DNA of 46,854 nucleotides from Paraclostridium hominis (GTDB taxonomy: Bacteria > Bacillota > Clostridia > Peptostreptococcales > Peptostreptococcaceae): positions 1 to 46,854 of the forward strand of contig NZ_JACRWD010000010.1 of assembly GCF_014306135.1 (NCBI RefSeq), written 5' to 3'. Positions 7,876 through 16,078 of the stretch are shown one piece after another; position 1 is the first letter of the stretch; each line of letters begins with the position of its first letter. The position numbers and the translations under genes are program-made. The notes under the pieces are model-generated. The model searched no databases. It was not told where the DNA came from and worked only from the letters and a program-made list of their open reading frames with translations.

Positions 7876-8040
7876 ATAAAACTCTATTAGAGTATATATT
7901 ATCATAAATATAAGTGAGACTTTCTCCACTAATTTTTCTCAATTAAAATTGATAATATAAAAATCCATATTAATATTAATAGTACCTTAAAAGGCAAGTC
8001 AAAATAATATTTATTTAAAGATATTCCACTTCTATAGGTA

Positions 8041-9399
8041 TTATTTATTCAACTCTATTTTTATGGCTTTATCTTTTAATAATTCCACATTATTTACATA
8101 AGAAACAGAAATTTTGCTTATACTTTTTATTTTTTCCTCATTATGTTTATATCCATTTAAATCAATAGTTTCAGTATATTTTCCAGTTTTTCTATTAACG
8201 TATGTATCTTTTAATCCACAAAAATCTACTTTATTTCCATTTTTATCGAAATATTCTAAGTAAATCTCATGGTCTACAAGTCCTTCTTTATAATAAGTGT
8301 ATTCTATTTTATCACCTGTTACCTTGAAACTGTCTATCTTTATCTTTCCAACTTCACTTGTCTTAAATGTTAAAGGAAGACTATTTATGCTCTTTGGTTC
8401 AGACATTTTATCTTCTGCAAAATGTATATATTTTATCGGTATAACTTGTAAATATTTTGTATTACTATTTGCACCTATAAACTCAAATGAGTTTGTTGCA
8501 ATTCCAGTTTTTTCATCTGGACCATAACTTCCATTATCTATTTTATTTAAAATTTTCCCTTTATCATCCATAAGTTCAAATCCAGCTAAAAGTTCATTTT
8601 CTTCATTTGATTTATTTGAATCCTTTAATTCACTAGTTTGAAGAAGCATCTTATTTCCTAATGGAGAAATTATAACTTCTTTTATATCATAATTAATTTC
8701 TCCTATTGTAAATTTTTTATTAACCTTATAAATATGGCTATCTATGTTAATTTTAGATTTATCTAAATTAGTAGCTACATTCCAGTTACCATCTATATCA
8801 AAAATATTATCTATCTTTAATTCTACCTTATCATTTGCTTTTATATCTATACCACTCATATCAAATCTATAAATACCTTCTAATTTATTACTTCCTACAT
8901 ACTTAGACTCTGATTCTGGATTACTGTATGGATTGACTTCTTTTCCATTTATGTATAAATCAATAAATGGCTCAGCAAATAAAGGATTTTCATCTGCCTT
9001 ATAATTTTCTTTTATATTTTTATCTGTTTTTATAGTATAAAATACAGTCATACAACTTTCATCATAAGACATACTGTTTACTTTAAATTCTATACCCTTA
9101 TCTTTAACAAATAAATTTAAACTCTTAGAAGTTTTCTCTAGTTCATGTTTATCACCTTTAAACCTAGAATCTTTATTGCTATCAAAATAATTTACTATAT
9201 TTTTCACTATAGGTATAGAGTCTGCTAGTGAAGGATTTATAACACCCATCACTCCACCTCCAACAACTAATGTGGCTATTGATGCAACCATTACATTTTT
9301 GTACTTTCTTATATTCTTTTGCTTTCTTCCTTTTGATATAGCATTCTTAGTTATATCATCTATATTATCTGGCATTTTTATATCATCATATTTACTCAT
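8041..9399 (-). CDS. DUF4179 family membrane anti-sigma factor, long form
   Basis: 452 residues from the ATG at 9399, which overlaps the sigma gene stop by one base and has GAGGGAGG upstream. The cytoplasmic part is about 35 residues, the membrane helix is VMVASIATLVVGGGVMGVI (about 36-54), and the outer part begins with the DUF4179 region (KGIEFKVNSMSYDESCMTVF) and continues into beta-rich sequence. This is the second sigma/DUF4179 pair of the plasmid. It is longer than the one at 2.2 kb, with an added C-terminal domain (TSEVGKIKIDSFKVTGDKIE). The signal sensed is unknown. Confidence 0.85.
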   Translation of the reverse strand: MSKYDDIKMPDNIDDITKNAISKGRKQKNIRKYKNVMVASIATLVVGGGVMGVINPSLADSIPIVKNIVNYFDSNKDSRFKGDKHELEKTSKSLNLFVKDKGIEFKVNSMSYDESCMTVFYTIKTDKNIKENYKADENPLFAEPFIDLYINGKEVNPYSNPESESKYVGSNKLEGIYRFDMSGIDIKANDKVELKIDNIFDIDGNWNVATNLDKSKINIDSHIYKVNKKFTIGEINYDIKEVIISPLGNKMLLQTSELKDSNKSNEENELLAGFELMDDKGKILNKIDNGSYGPDEKTGIATNSFEFIGANSNTKYLQVIPIKYIHFAEDKMSEPKSINSLPLTFKTSEVGKIKIDSFKVTGDKIEYTYYKEGLVDHEIYLEYFDKNGNKVDFCGLKDTYVNRKTGKYTETIDLNGYKHNEEKIKSISKISVSYVNNVELLKDKAIKIELNK

Positions 9400-9968
9400 T
9401 ATGCTTCCTCCCTCAGCAAATCATATAACTTTTTCTTTCCTCGTCTTATATATGACTTTACTGTATTTTCATTACAATCCATTATTTTAGATATTTGACT
9501 TACTGTTAAATCCTGAAAATATTGTAGTATTATAGGTGTTTTATACTTTTCATCTAATATATCTATTGCATCATATAAATCTATTTTTTCCTCTATAGTT
9601 GAATATTCTATTTCACCTATATAATCTTCTACTTCCACATCTTTAAACCTATTTACGTGTCTATTTTTCATATTCACATTATTTATAAGTATTCTTGTTA
9701 TCCAAGTTTTAAAATAATTTGAATCTTTAAGTTTATCGATATTTAAATAGCCCTTATACACTGTTTCTTGATAAATGTCTAATGCATCGTGCTCATTTTT
9801 TGTATAAATAAATGCCATTTTATAAAGATATTCTTTATATATATTTATAAGCTCTTCAAAAGCTTGATCTGAACCTTTTTTAGCATCCCTTACTAAATCT
9901 ATTTCTTCTGTTGATTTATTTTTTTTACTAAAAAGCCTCGCTCTTTTTAGTACTATATTTTCTGTCAT
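9399..9968 (-). CDS. ECF-type RNA polymerase sigma factor
   Basis: 189 residues. I start it at ATG 9968 because TAGGGAGG precedes it; the frame is open to 9998. Region 2: FEELINIYKEYLYKMAFIYT, then NEHDALDIYQETVYKGYLNI and FKTWITRILINNVNMKNR. Region 4: ILDEKYKTPIILQYFQDLTVS and KIMDCNENTVKSYIRRGKKK, a full HTH. The pairing with the DUF4179 gene just downstream (1-base overlap) is the usual arrangement. It is in the same family as the sigma factor at 1.7 kb but clearly a different protein. Confidence 0.92.
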   Translation of the reverse strand: MTENIVLKRARLFSKKNKSTEEIDLVRDAKKGSDQAFEELINIYKEYLYKMAFIYTKNEHDALDIYQETVYKGYLNIDKLKDSNYFKTWITRILINNVNMKNRHVNRFKDVEVEDYIGEIEYSTIEEKIDLYDAIDILDEKYKTPIILQYFQDLTVSQISKIMDCNENTVKSYIRRGKKKLYDLLREEA

Positions 9969-10080
9969 ATTGTCCTCCCTATAATCATGATTACGCATAT
10001 TAGATTCAGTAAATATTCATTTAGTTGCATATTTTTACAATTTTTTTAATTTATATTTAAATATTTAACTACAAAAAACT

Positions 10081-10114
10081 AAAAAAGCTATCCTCAAATG
10101 TGAGAATAACTTTA
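10081..10114 (-). terminator. Terminator of the gene at 10148-10636
   Basis: Read leftwards, GTTATTCTCA pairs with TGAGGATAGC (one G-T pair) around an ATTT loop and is followed by six T. Confidence 0.7.
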
Positions 10115-10147
10115 TATTTTCATAAATCTTTTTCTTTTAATTAACTT

Positions 10148-10636
10148 CTAATATCCGCATGATATTATCTTATAATCTCCATCTTTATTCTTGACTAAAG
10201 TATATTTTAGGTAATTTATACCTGACTTGTCAGGTTTATTATCAAATAAATATTTAACTTTATATTTAACATCCAGAGATTTACCATTTTTAAAATAAAT
10301 ATATTTTCCATTTTTCAATCTACCTTCAACAGTTCTAAATGGAACTTCTTCTGAATCTATGTACTTAATATATATCATATCATAAGGCTCTTCAGCCTCA
10401 CCGTCAAAACCTATATAACTGTAATCATAACCATCCATTTTAAATATACACTCATTTATAAGATCTTTATCTTTTGTATTAATTGCATTTATATATACTT
10501 CCATAACAGATTTGGCGTCTTTTTTCCAATCTACAGGTAAATTTTCCTTATCAAAACTTTTATATTTTACCTTAAAAAATATAAACCCAGCTAAAAATAT
10601 AAAACATATTAAAAAAAACTTTGTTCTATTTTTCAT
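10148..10636 (-). CDS. Membrane-anchored or exported protein of unknown function
   Basis: 162 residues from the ATG at 10636 (AGAGAGGT upstream). It has a basic start and one hydrophobic stretch (FFLICFIFLAGFIFFKV), then a soluble domain. The part SVMEVYINAINTKDKDLINE resembles the first helices of NTF2-like stress or lipoprotein domains such as DUF4829, with a beta-rich remainder; this is a weak resemblance and no function is assigned. The gene is single and has one of the five two-box promoters at 10679-10742. It likely acts outside the membrane. Confidence 0.75.
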   Translation of the reverse strand: MKNRTKFFLICFIFLAGFIFFKVKYKSFDKENLPVDWKKDAKSVMEVYINAINTKDKDLINECIFKMDGYDYSYIGFDGEAEEPYDMIYIKYIDSEEVPFRTVEGRLKNGKYIYFKNGKSLDVKYKVKYLFDNKPDKSGINYLKYTLVKNKDGDYKIISCGY

Positions 10637-10678
10637 AAAATACCTCTCTCATTATTGTCCTCCTTTACTGCCTTTTAT

Positions 10679-10742
10679 ATTATAGCAAATATATAAATTT
10701 ACTTTTTAAATTTGGAGTAAACTATGTAATTTATGGACTAAA
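10679..10742 (-). promoter_or_regulatory. Two-box activator promoter (copy 1 of 5)
   Basis: Read leftwards: TTTAGTCC, period 21 bp, TTTACTCC, then exactly 29 bp and the extended -10 TGCTATAAT. There is no fair -35 hexamer. It drives the gene at 10148-10636. Four other promoters of this window have the same layout. Confidence 0.8.
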
Positions 10743-10754
10743 CTTTATATATTT

Positions 10755-10834
10755 TACATAAAGTTAAAGCCCTTAGAATCTGAATAAATGGATTTTAAGG
10801 GCATACCTTTAAATAAGTTTTTAAGGAGTAGTTG
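10755..10834 (+). repeat. Dispersed hairpin element, left part lost
   Basis: AAGTTAAAGCCCTTAGAATC and GATTTTAAGGGC form the hairpin at 10768-10802. The T run after it is deleted, and the right flank CTTTAAATAAGTTTTTAAGG with AGTAGTTG follows directly. Confidence 0.8.
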
Positions 10835-10880
10835 CAATTAATATATAATTTAAGTAAGTAAAAAAATAAGGAGGTATAAA

Positions 10881-11708
10881 ATGACAGAGGAAATATTGAG
10901 ACTAAATCTATTACAAATAAAAAAAAATAATTACGAAGTTAATAATAAAAACTTATATTATTCATACGCATTAGATATGCTAAAATACATTGGAACAACT
11001 GATGCAACATTACGTGATGATTTAATTTATGATATTTTCTCAAAATGGATTAATCAGAATATATTTTCTGATGAACAAATGCAATCTTTTTTAACTATTT
11101 GTATAGATGACCAACATTTAATGAAAAGTATTGGTGCTATAAATGACGATACAGTTTTCACTCGTACATTTTCTGCACTTATTATTGCCTTAATACTACA
11201 CTCTAATAATCAAAAGAGTTTTTTACATCATCATGTAATTATTGAAACAACAAACATAGTAATTGATTACTATACTAAAGAAATGGATTTAAGAGGCTAT
11301 ATAGACTATAAAGGTTGGTCTCACTCAATAGCACATGGAGCAGATGTAATTGATGAATTAGCACAATGTAGTATTTTGGATAAAGAGAATTTAGAAAATT
11401 TACTGATTACATTGCAATTGAAAATATGTCAGGGTAAGTATGTGTACATTGATGGTGAACCTGGACGTATAAGTATTGCAGTAAAAAGTATCTTAATGAG
11501 AAATGAAATTAATGATAATGATATAATTTTGTGGTTAAAAAGGTTTGAAAAACACACCTCTGAGAGTAATTCGTCAATAGAATACTATCATAAAAAGATT
11601 AATATCTCTAATTTTTTAAAGAGTTTATATTTTACTTTAGAAGGTGATTTTAAAGATTCTATGATAATGGATAAAATTCACAATTTAATCACTACTTTAG
11701 GAGAATAA
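10881..11708 (+). CDS. DUF2785 family protein
   Basis: 275 residues from the ATG at 10881 with AAGGAGG upstream. The family signature is clear: YTKEMDLRGYIDYKGWSHSI, then AHGADVIDELAQC, plus the upstream FTRTFSALIIALILHSN. It is an all-helical cytoplasmic protein of about normal family length, and DUF2785 has no established role. The gene stands alone between two dispersed elements. The 140 bases after it hold a possible weak stem (GGGAAGAAG with CTACTTCCC) and no other gene. Confidence 0.85.
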   Translation: MTEEILRLNLLQIKKNNYEVNNKNLYYSYALDMLKYIGTTDATLRDDLIYDIFSKWINQNIFSDEQMQSFLTICIDDQHLMKSIGAINDDTVFTRTFSALIIALILHSNNQKSFLHHHVIIETTNIVIDYYTKEMDLRGYIDYKGWSHSIAHGADVIDELAQCSILDKENLENLLITLQLKICQGKYVYIDGEPGRISIAVKSILMRNEINDNDIILWLKRFEKHTSESNSSIEYYHKKINISNFLKSLYFTLEGDFKDSMIMDKIHNLITTLGE

Positions 11709-11849
11709 AGTTATAGAATCTTTCATAGAAAGGGAAGAAGATATCTGTAGATGATCACAATATCCCAACCAACACTAAATAAAAACTAAAATCTATATAA
11801 CTTTCTACTTCCCTAACATAATTATTTCATTTTAATTCCTCCTAATTAA

Positions 11850-12299
11850 TCATTTTAAAAACAATTCTTTTGTATGATTAAATTCTTCTATTGTATTTGC
11901 AGATATTATTTCATACTTCTCTTTATCATTTATTAAAAAAATTGATTTAAAATCATTAGATAAAAAAATTGTAAATACTTTTATATCATTTTTATCTTCA
12001 AATGCATTTCCAAAATATACATTATCTTCAGTTATACCTAAGTTTATATTATATGTTTTTTGACCTATTTTTAATGTTCCTTCTAAAGTTTTGAATAGCT
12101 TAATTCCTTTTCCAAATATCAAATTTTTTTCTATAATTCCATTTATACTTAAATTAACTTTTGAATTACTAATTTGTTTGTTTTGTACTAAAATTCCATT
12201 TTTATAAAAATGTACTACTTTTTCAGATTTTGTAATATGGTATCCATATACATATACTGCTACTAAAATAGAAATAATTAAATAAATATATTTTTTCAA
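11850..12299 (-). CDS. Membrane-anchored protein of unknown function
   Basis: 149 residues. The start is TTG 12299, with AAGGAGG 8 bases upstream; an out-of-frame ATG lies 4 bases nearer the site and gives only a short peptide. One N-terminal hydrophobic segment (YIYLIISILVAVYVYGY) is followed by a beta-rich outer domain with KVNLSINGIIEKNLIFGKGI. I do not recognise the family. The upstream region (12401-12465) resembles that of the gene at 13337-13639, so the two may be co-regulated. Confidence 0.7.
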   Translation of the reverse strand: MKKYIYLIISILVAVYVYGYHITKSEKVVHFYKNGILVQNKQISNSKVNLSINGIIEKNLIFGKGIKLFKTLEGTLKIGQKTYNINLGITEDNVYFGNAFEDKNDIKVFTIFLSNDFKSIFLINDKEKYEIISANTIEEFNHTKELFLK

Positions 12300-12400
12300 A
12301 CATATTACCTCCTTATCTATTTAAATACTTTAATTTATTAGATCTTATCTTTTCATAGTAACCTTATGAAAGGATATTTATCTATATTTTCATTATATTT

Positions 12401-12465
12401 AGAAAACTTTACCAATAAAAGTCTTTGATTGACAAAATTTTCATGTTATTCTAAAAATAACGGTG
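12401..12465 (-). promoter_or_regulatory. Shared upstream region A (pair member 1)
   Basis: By eye this 65-bp stretch is identical at about 47 of 65 positions to 13682-13746, with no gaps. Shared blocks are CACC(A/G)TTA, AATA(A/G)CAT and AAAGAC. Both stretches lie upstream of small membrane-protein genes on the minus strand. Confidence 0.6.
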
Positions 12466-12490
12466 CTATTTAAATTTTAATAGTAAAAAG

Positions 12491-12613
12491 TAACTAGCAT
12501 TAAAATTTCACTTTTATGTATTTAAGACAAAATTAAAGCTCTTAGAATTCAAATAATTAGACTTTAAGGACTTTTTTACTAAATATCTTTAAATGTGTTT
12601 TTAGCGAATAGTA
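12491..12613 (+). repeat. Dispersed hairpin element, worn copy
   Basis: Left end TAACTAGCATTAAAATTTCAC, a weakened hairpin (AAGCTCTTAGAATTC with GACTTTAAGGACTT), then a T run and the right flank ATCTTTAAATGTGTTTTTAG. Confidence 0.75.
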
Positions 12614-12706
12614 TTTTTTAGAAATTCCACTAAAATATCTATTTTAATGGACATTTTAATATTTTAAAATTATAATTTTTTAAGAAGATATTGGGAGAGT
12701 GATAGT

Positions 12707-12910
12707 ATGGACGGAACAAACCAAATAAAAGAAGAACTTAGCTTTATACAGAGTACAATAGATAGTTTATCTGCTAATTTGAATGAGATAAATAATACAC
12801 TTTTAAATAATAAAAGTGGAATGGAATATATATTAATTATAATTGTATTGCTTTGTATAAATAGCAATATTAAGAAGTTAACGCAAGCAATTAGAGAAAA
12901 TAAAAATTAA
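12707..12910 (+). CDS. Small membrane protein with coiled-coil start
   Basis: 67 residues from the ATG at 12707 (GGGAGAG upstream). Residues 5-35 form an amphipathic helix with heptads (IKEELSFIQSTIDSLSANL and NEINNTLLNN); residues 39-53 are hydrophobic (MEYILIIIVLLCINS); the tail is basic. It resembles small YvrJ- or BhlA-like membrane peptides only in general form. Function is unknown. It sits alone between two dispersed elements. Confidence 0.65.
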   Translation: MDGTNQIKEELSFIQSTIDSLSANLNEINNTLLNNKSGMEYILIIIVLLCINSNIKKLTQAIRENKN

Positions 12911-12970
12911 TTTAAATTAATAATTTATGATTTTATATATAATTTTTTATATATAAAATAAATATTAAAA

Positions 12971-13050
12971 TAACTAGCTTTAAAATTTCACTTTATTAGA
13001 GGATAGTTAGTTGTTTGAAATAAAAAAGTGCTAATAATAGCACTTTTTTA
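12971..13050 (+). repeat. Dispersed element, left flank with a different hairpin
   Basis: Left flank TAACTAGCTTTAAAATTTCAC and AGAGGATAGTTAG are typical, but the hairpin is a different perfect one: AAAAAAGTGCTA and TAGCACTTTTTT around ATAA (13022-13049). The right flank is missing. This hairpin looks like a two-way terminator. Confidence 0.75.
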
Positions 13051-13340
13051 TTTCTTATATTGTAAATTTGTAGTTTTTTCCACTATTCCACTCGTAAATT
13101 TTGCTCCATTTAAATGAGTAAAATAGTATTGAGTATTTGTTTTTCCATATGACTTTTTGTTATAGGCATCCCTTCCATATAACAAACTATAGTATCATCG
13201 CTTGCTTCTAAAAACTACTTTGTAAAATTACTACTTTTCTCTGATGCAAATATATTTCCTACATTACCAATATTAATCATGGTTATTGTGCAAACTAAAA
13301 TTCTTGCAACTATCTTTTTATTTAATATAATTAATATCAC
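13048..13340 (-). pseudogene. Broken gene for a small secreted peptide
   Basis: GTG 13340 overlaps the TGA of the upstream gene. The frame encodes a signal peptide (basic start, ARILVCTITMINIGNVGNIF, cleavage after ASE-like residues), then SSNFTK and a stop. A second frame carries YYSLLYGRDAYNKKSYGKTN and TQYYFTHLNGAKFTSG, ending KK-stop at 13048 inside the terminator hairpin. At least one stop and one frameshift separate the two. The aromatic, glycine-rich tail is faintly like lactococcin-972-type peptides; this is a guess. Confidence 0.5.
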
Positions 13341-13639
13341 TTCTTTTTAAATATATATCCTTTTTTCAGTGCTGTATATTTAACTAAAAAATTTAAAATC
13401 CAAAATATTAACACTATAAGTAAAAAATAACTATTATTTACATTATATTTTTTAAAACATATAGATATTGACATAATTAAAATAAATATAATTATACTTC
13501 CCCTAAATTGATATTTAAAAAATTTATCATCTCTAATTTGTATATTTCCTTCTAGCCATGGTGAAATTTTATTTTCTTTTGAGTTTTTCCAAGTAATAAA
13601 TATATATATCGAACTAATAATAAAAATTAAAAATATCAT
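13337..13639 (-). CDS. Small integral membrane protein
   Basis: 100 residues from the ATG at 13639 (AGGAG upstream). There are three hydrophobic segments: MIFLIFIISSIYIFITW, SIIIFILIMSISICF and FLLIVLIFWILNFLV, with a loop ISPWLEGNIQIRDDKFFKYQ between the first two. I do not recognise the family. It overlaps the start of the broken secreted-peptide gene by a few bases, so the two were once translated together; a role as partner or immunity protein for that peptide is possible but not shown. Confidence 0.65.
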   Translation of the reverse strand: MIFLIFIISSIYIFITWKNSKENKISPWLEGNIQIRDDKFFKYQFRGSIIIFILIMSISICFKKYNVNNSYFLLIVLIFWILNFLVKYTALKKGYIFKKK

Positions 13640-13681
13640 AATTCCATTCTCCTAAAAAATATTTATATTTAAATTTTATTA

Positions 13682-13746
13682 GGAAAACCCTTCTGATGAA
13701 AGTCTTTATTTTTCAGAATATTTATGCTATTTTAAAAGTAATGGTG
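13682..13746 (-). promoter_or_regulatory. Shared upstream region A (pair member 2)
   Basis: An ungapped partner of 12401-12465, lying 43 bp before the start of the membrane-protein gene at 13639. It is probably a promoter with a shared regulator site. Confidence 0.6.
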
Positions 13747-13771
13747 TAAAAAAACTTATTTATATCAAGTA

Positions 13772-13892
13772 TAACTAGTTCTAAAATTTTACTTTAAAGA
13801 CTAGTTATAAATTAAAGCCCTTAGTATCCAAACAAATGGATTCTAAGGGCTTTTTTGATAGATCCCTTTAAACAAGTTTTTTTAGTATAGTT
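13772..13892 (+). repeat. Dispersed hairpin element, full copy with clearest ends
   Basis: It begins TAACTAGTTCTAAAATTTTA and has ACTAGTTA at its internal joint, so the left 35 bp are bounded by TAACTAGT and ACTAGTTA. The hairpin is at 13813-13856 (AAAGCCCTTAGTATCC with GGATTCTAAGGGCTTTT). The right flank is CTTTAAACAAGTTTTTTTAG followed by TATAGTTA. Confidence 0.9.
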
Positions 13893-13970
13893 AAATTCTA
13901 TATAACTTAGTGATATAATAATATATAATTATTCAAAAAATTTCGGAAATTTTCAAAATGGGGGAAAACT

Positions 13971-14498
13971 ATGAACGAATTACATTTACACGTTCCATCA
14001 TTTAAAGAGCTTGAATATAGACAAAATTTTTTATCACAGGAAGAAACCATGTCTTACAATAAAGGATATAATCTCGGCACAGAAAACTATAATAACAAAA
14101 CTGGGTGTATTGATTTTTCTGAAAAGTATTGGGATGAGTGGTATTCTAAGTGGATTTCTAAAAGAAACGATAGATACTATGCTTATATTGTAAATAGTGC
14201 TACTGGTGATTTTCTAGGAGAAGTATGTTTTTATTACGATGAAAAAAAAGACTTACATCGTATAGGTATAGTTGTAGAAAATAAACATAGAGGAAATGGA
14301 TATTGTTCAAAAGCATTAATTAAGCTTGCAGATACAGCCTTCCATGATTTTGATGTAAAAAAACTACGAAATGTTATTCCTCTAGATAGAGAAGCTGCTA
14401 TAAGAGGACATAAAAAAGCAGGATTTAAAGAAATTGAAATTAAAGAAAATGAATCTATTCTTGATTTATCAAAGTCAGATTATTTATCCCAAATATAG
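13971..14498 (+). CDS. GNAT family N-acetyltransferase (RimJ/RimL-like)
   Basis: 175 residues from the ATG at 13971 (GGGGGAAA upstream). GNAT strands and the acetyl-CoA loop are seen in DFLGEVCFYYD, IGIVVENKHRGNGYCSKALI (Q/R-x-x-G-x-G/A) and the late RNVIPLDREAAIRGHKKAGF typical of the Acetyltransf_3 group. The substrate is unknown. It is a single gene between two dispersed elements. A 43-bp stretch of this gene (14083-14125) recurs at 30662-30704 with four changes. The stop TAG coincides with the left end of the next element. Confidence 0.85.
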   Translation: MNELHLHVPSFKELEYRQNFLSQEETMSYNKGYNLGTENYNNKTGCIDFSEKYWDEWYSKWISKRNDRYYAYIVNSATGDFLGEVCFYYDEKKDLHRIGIVVENKHRGNGYCSKALIKLADTAFHDFDVKKLRNVIPLDREAAIRGHKKAGFKEIEIKENESILDLSKSDYLSQI

Positions 14499-14627
14499 TA
14501 TTATTAAAATTTTACTTTAAGGACTAGTTAGATATTTTATATAAAGTTAAAGCAATTAAAATCCAAATAAATGGATTTTAATTGCTTTTTTATTAGATAT
14601 TTTTAAATAATTTTAAGGTTTAGTTAA
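14496..14627 (+). repeat. Dispersed hairpin element with compensated stem
   Basis: AAAATTTTACTTTAAGG and ACTAGTTA, hairpin AAAGCAATTAAAATCC with GGATTTTAATTGCTTTT (14550-14587), right flank TTTTAAATAATTTTAAGG with TTTAGTTAA. Two stem positions are changed on both sides (CC to AA, GG to TT). Its left end holds the stop of the GNAT gene and its right end the stop of the DUF3278 gene. Confidence 0.88.
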
Positions 14628-15136
14628 TTATTATCAACTTTTGTTATTTTTAGCTTTCCAAAAAAATACATAGCGCCTCCGAAAAAAGCACCTCCTAAAG
14701 TCCATGTAATAACCGAAATTAAATCTATCCTAATTTGTTCACCCTCAAGTCCTGGAAAAATGTAATCCATCATTATAAGCATCCCAAGACCCCATTGTGT
14801 TCCAGCCATAATTGCTTGTTTTTTTAATTTTTTTAATTGCAGTAGGTATGTAGTATTGTCATAAAATTTTGTTGCATCAACACCACTTTTTCTTAATTTT
14901 ATTGAAATATAATATGCATTGAATTGCTGAATAAAAAATAACGCAACAGTACCAAATGTAAACCTATGATTAACAGAATCAAAAATAAGGCTACCCATCA
15001 TTAAAATCGAAATTAAATAGAATGAATACATATTTACTTTTGCAAGAGTCTTATAGATTACACTTTGTTGATACTCATCTCTTTCATCTAAATAACCTAT
15101 GTAGTGTTTAAAAAGTTTTTCTTCTAATCTTTTCAT
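14624..15136 (-). CDS. DUF3278 family membrane protein
   Basis: 170 residues from the ATG at 15136 (GGAGGATG upstream). The opening LFKHYIGYLDERDEYQQSVI and four hydrophobic segments (YSFYLISILMMGSLIF, FGTVALFFIQQF, WGLGMLIMMDYIF, ISVITWTLGGAFFGGAMYFF) are as in DUF3278. Family members are usually paired with an XRE-type regulator immediately upstream, and the tail of such a gene is present at 15142-15237, so the pair has lost its regulator. The function of DUF3278 is not known. The promoter now reads through the remnant. Confidence 0.82.
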   Translation of the reverse strand: MKRLEEKLFKHYIGYLDERDEYQQSVIYKTLAKVNMYSFYLISILMMGSLIFDSVNHRFTFGTVALFFIQQFNAYYISIKLRKSGVDATKFYDNTTYLLQLKKLKKQAIMAGTQWGLGMLIMMDYIFPGLEGEQIRIDLISVITWTLGGAFFGGAMYFFGKLKITKVDNN

Positions 15137-15141
15137 AATTT

Positions 15142-15237
15142 TTAATCATCCTCCATATTAATCCAAAACAATGTATTTAAGTCAGTTCTTAGAGCATTAT
15201 CAATCTTGATACATAGCGCTAGAGACGAATTATATTT
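15142..15237 (-). pseudogene. C-terminal remnant of an XRE-family regulator
   Basis: In frame, 31 codons end at TAA 15142: KYNSSLALCIKIDNALRTDL then NTLFWINMEDD. This is the usual last helix and tail of small Cro/C1-type regulators (pattern YNPSLxLCxKIxxALxxDLNxLFW). A stop lies directly before it, and the DNA-binding part is gone. It sits 5 bp before DUF3278, where the intact regulator normally lies. Confidence 0.7.
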
Positions 15238-15263
15238 TTATTTTCAATTAAAGTTATAGTTTA

Positions 15264-15328
15264 AGTTTAGCATTAGTATATTTTTTTTAAAGTTAAATGG
15301 ACTGAAATCTATAAATTTGGAACTAAAA
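15264..15328 (-). promoter_or_regulatory. Two-box activator promoter (copy 2 of 5)
   Basis: Read leftwards: TTTTAGTTCC (one extra base), TTTCAGTCC with a 21-bp period at the TTTYAG part, 29 bp, then the extended -10 TGCTAAACT. It drives the XRE remnant and DUF3278. Confidence 0.7.
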
Positions 15329-15355
15329 TATAACATTTCATTATATATCTAATAT

Positions 15356-15420
15356 AAAACTTGTGCCCTTATACTATAGATAAATGGATTATAAGGGCAT
15401 AAGTTTTTAGAAAATAGTAT
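15356..15420 (+). repeat. Dispersed hairpin element, short worn copy
   Basis: Hairpin GCCCTTATACTATAGATAAA with TGGATTATAAGGGC at 15365-15398, then the right flank ATAAGTTTTTAGAAAATAGTA. The left flank is absent. Confidence 0.7.
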
Positions 15421-15536
15421 TTTGAGAGTAACCACGAAAACATCTGTTATTGTGAACACACTTAAATTAAAAGTTCTGATATAATTTAGTTAGAAAATGC
15501 TTCAAGATGAATGATAAAAATGCTAGGGGGAGAATT

Positions 15537-16001
15537 ATGTTTAAGATTATAGAAATACATGATATTGAGCTTAAGTCTAATGTTACTGATTGCATATTAA
15601 GAAAACTTCCTGAGTGGTTTGATATTGAAGATGCTATAGTTGAATATGTAGAAGGTGTAAAAGATACTAAGTTTTATGTAGCTTATGACGTAGAGAAACC
15701 TATTGGATTTATAAGTATAAAGCATAATAATGAGTATACATCAGAAATATATGTTATAGGAGTATTAAAAGAATATCAAGGTAAGCATGTAGGAAAATCA
15801 TTAGTTGAGGTTGCTAATAATACATTAGCCAACATGGGTAGTAAATTTCTTCAGGTTAAAACACTAGGCCCATCAAATTCAAATAAGTACTATGCAGATA
15901 CAAGGAAATTCTATCAAAGTGTCGGTTTTTATCCATTGGAAGAAATAAAAGAACTTTGGGATGAAATAAATATATGTTTAATAATGATAAAAAATATTTA
16001 A
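15537..16001 (+). CDS. GNAT family N-acetyltransferase
   Basis: 154 residues from the ATG at 15537, which has GGGGGAG 6 bases upstream; the frame is open to 15507. Acetyl-CoA motif: IYVIGVLKEYQGKHVGKSLV (Q-x-K-x-V-G). Further GNAT pattern: KFLQVKTLGPSNSNKYYADT, then RKFYQSVGFYPLEEI. The opening has ILRKLPEWFDIEDAIVEYVE. This subfamily is common in Firmicutes; its acceptor is unknown. A TATAAT-like -10 is at 15480-15485. It is a single gene between two dispersed elements. Confidence 0.87.
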   Translation: MFKIIEIHDIELKSNVTDCILRKLPEWFDIEDAIVEYVEGVKDTKFYVAYDVEKPIGFISIKHNNEYTSEIYVIGVLKEYQGKHVGKSLVEVANNTLANMGSKFLQVKTLGPSNSNKYYADTRKFYQSVGFYPLEEIKELWDEINICLIMIKNI

Positions 16002-16078
16002 TTAAAAAGTAGTCATAAATTTTAATAAGCTGTTCAATAAAACATATGATTTTATGTGCAGTTTTTTTATATTAAAAC

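Noticed and set aside
12670..12867. Minus-strand 65-residue frame opposite the small coiled-coil protein
   Set aside because: No ribosome-binding site, and it is fully antisense to a gene with a good start.
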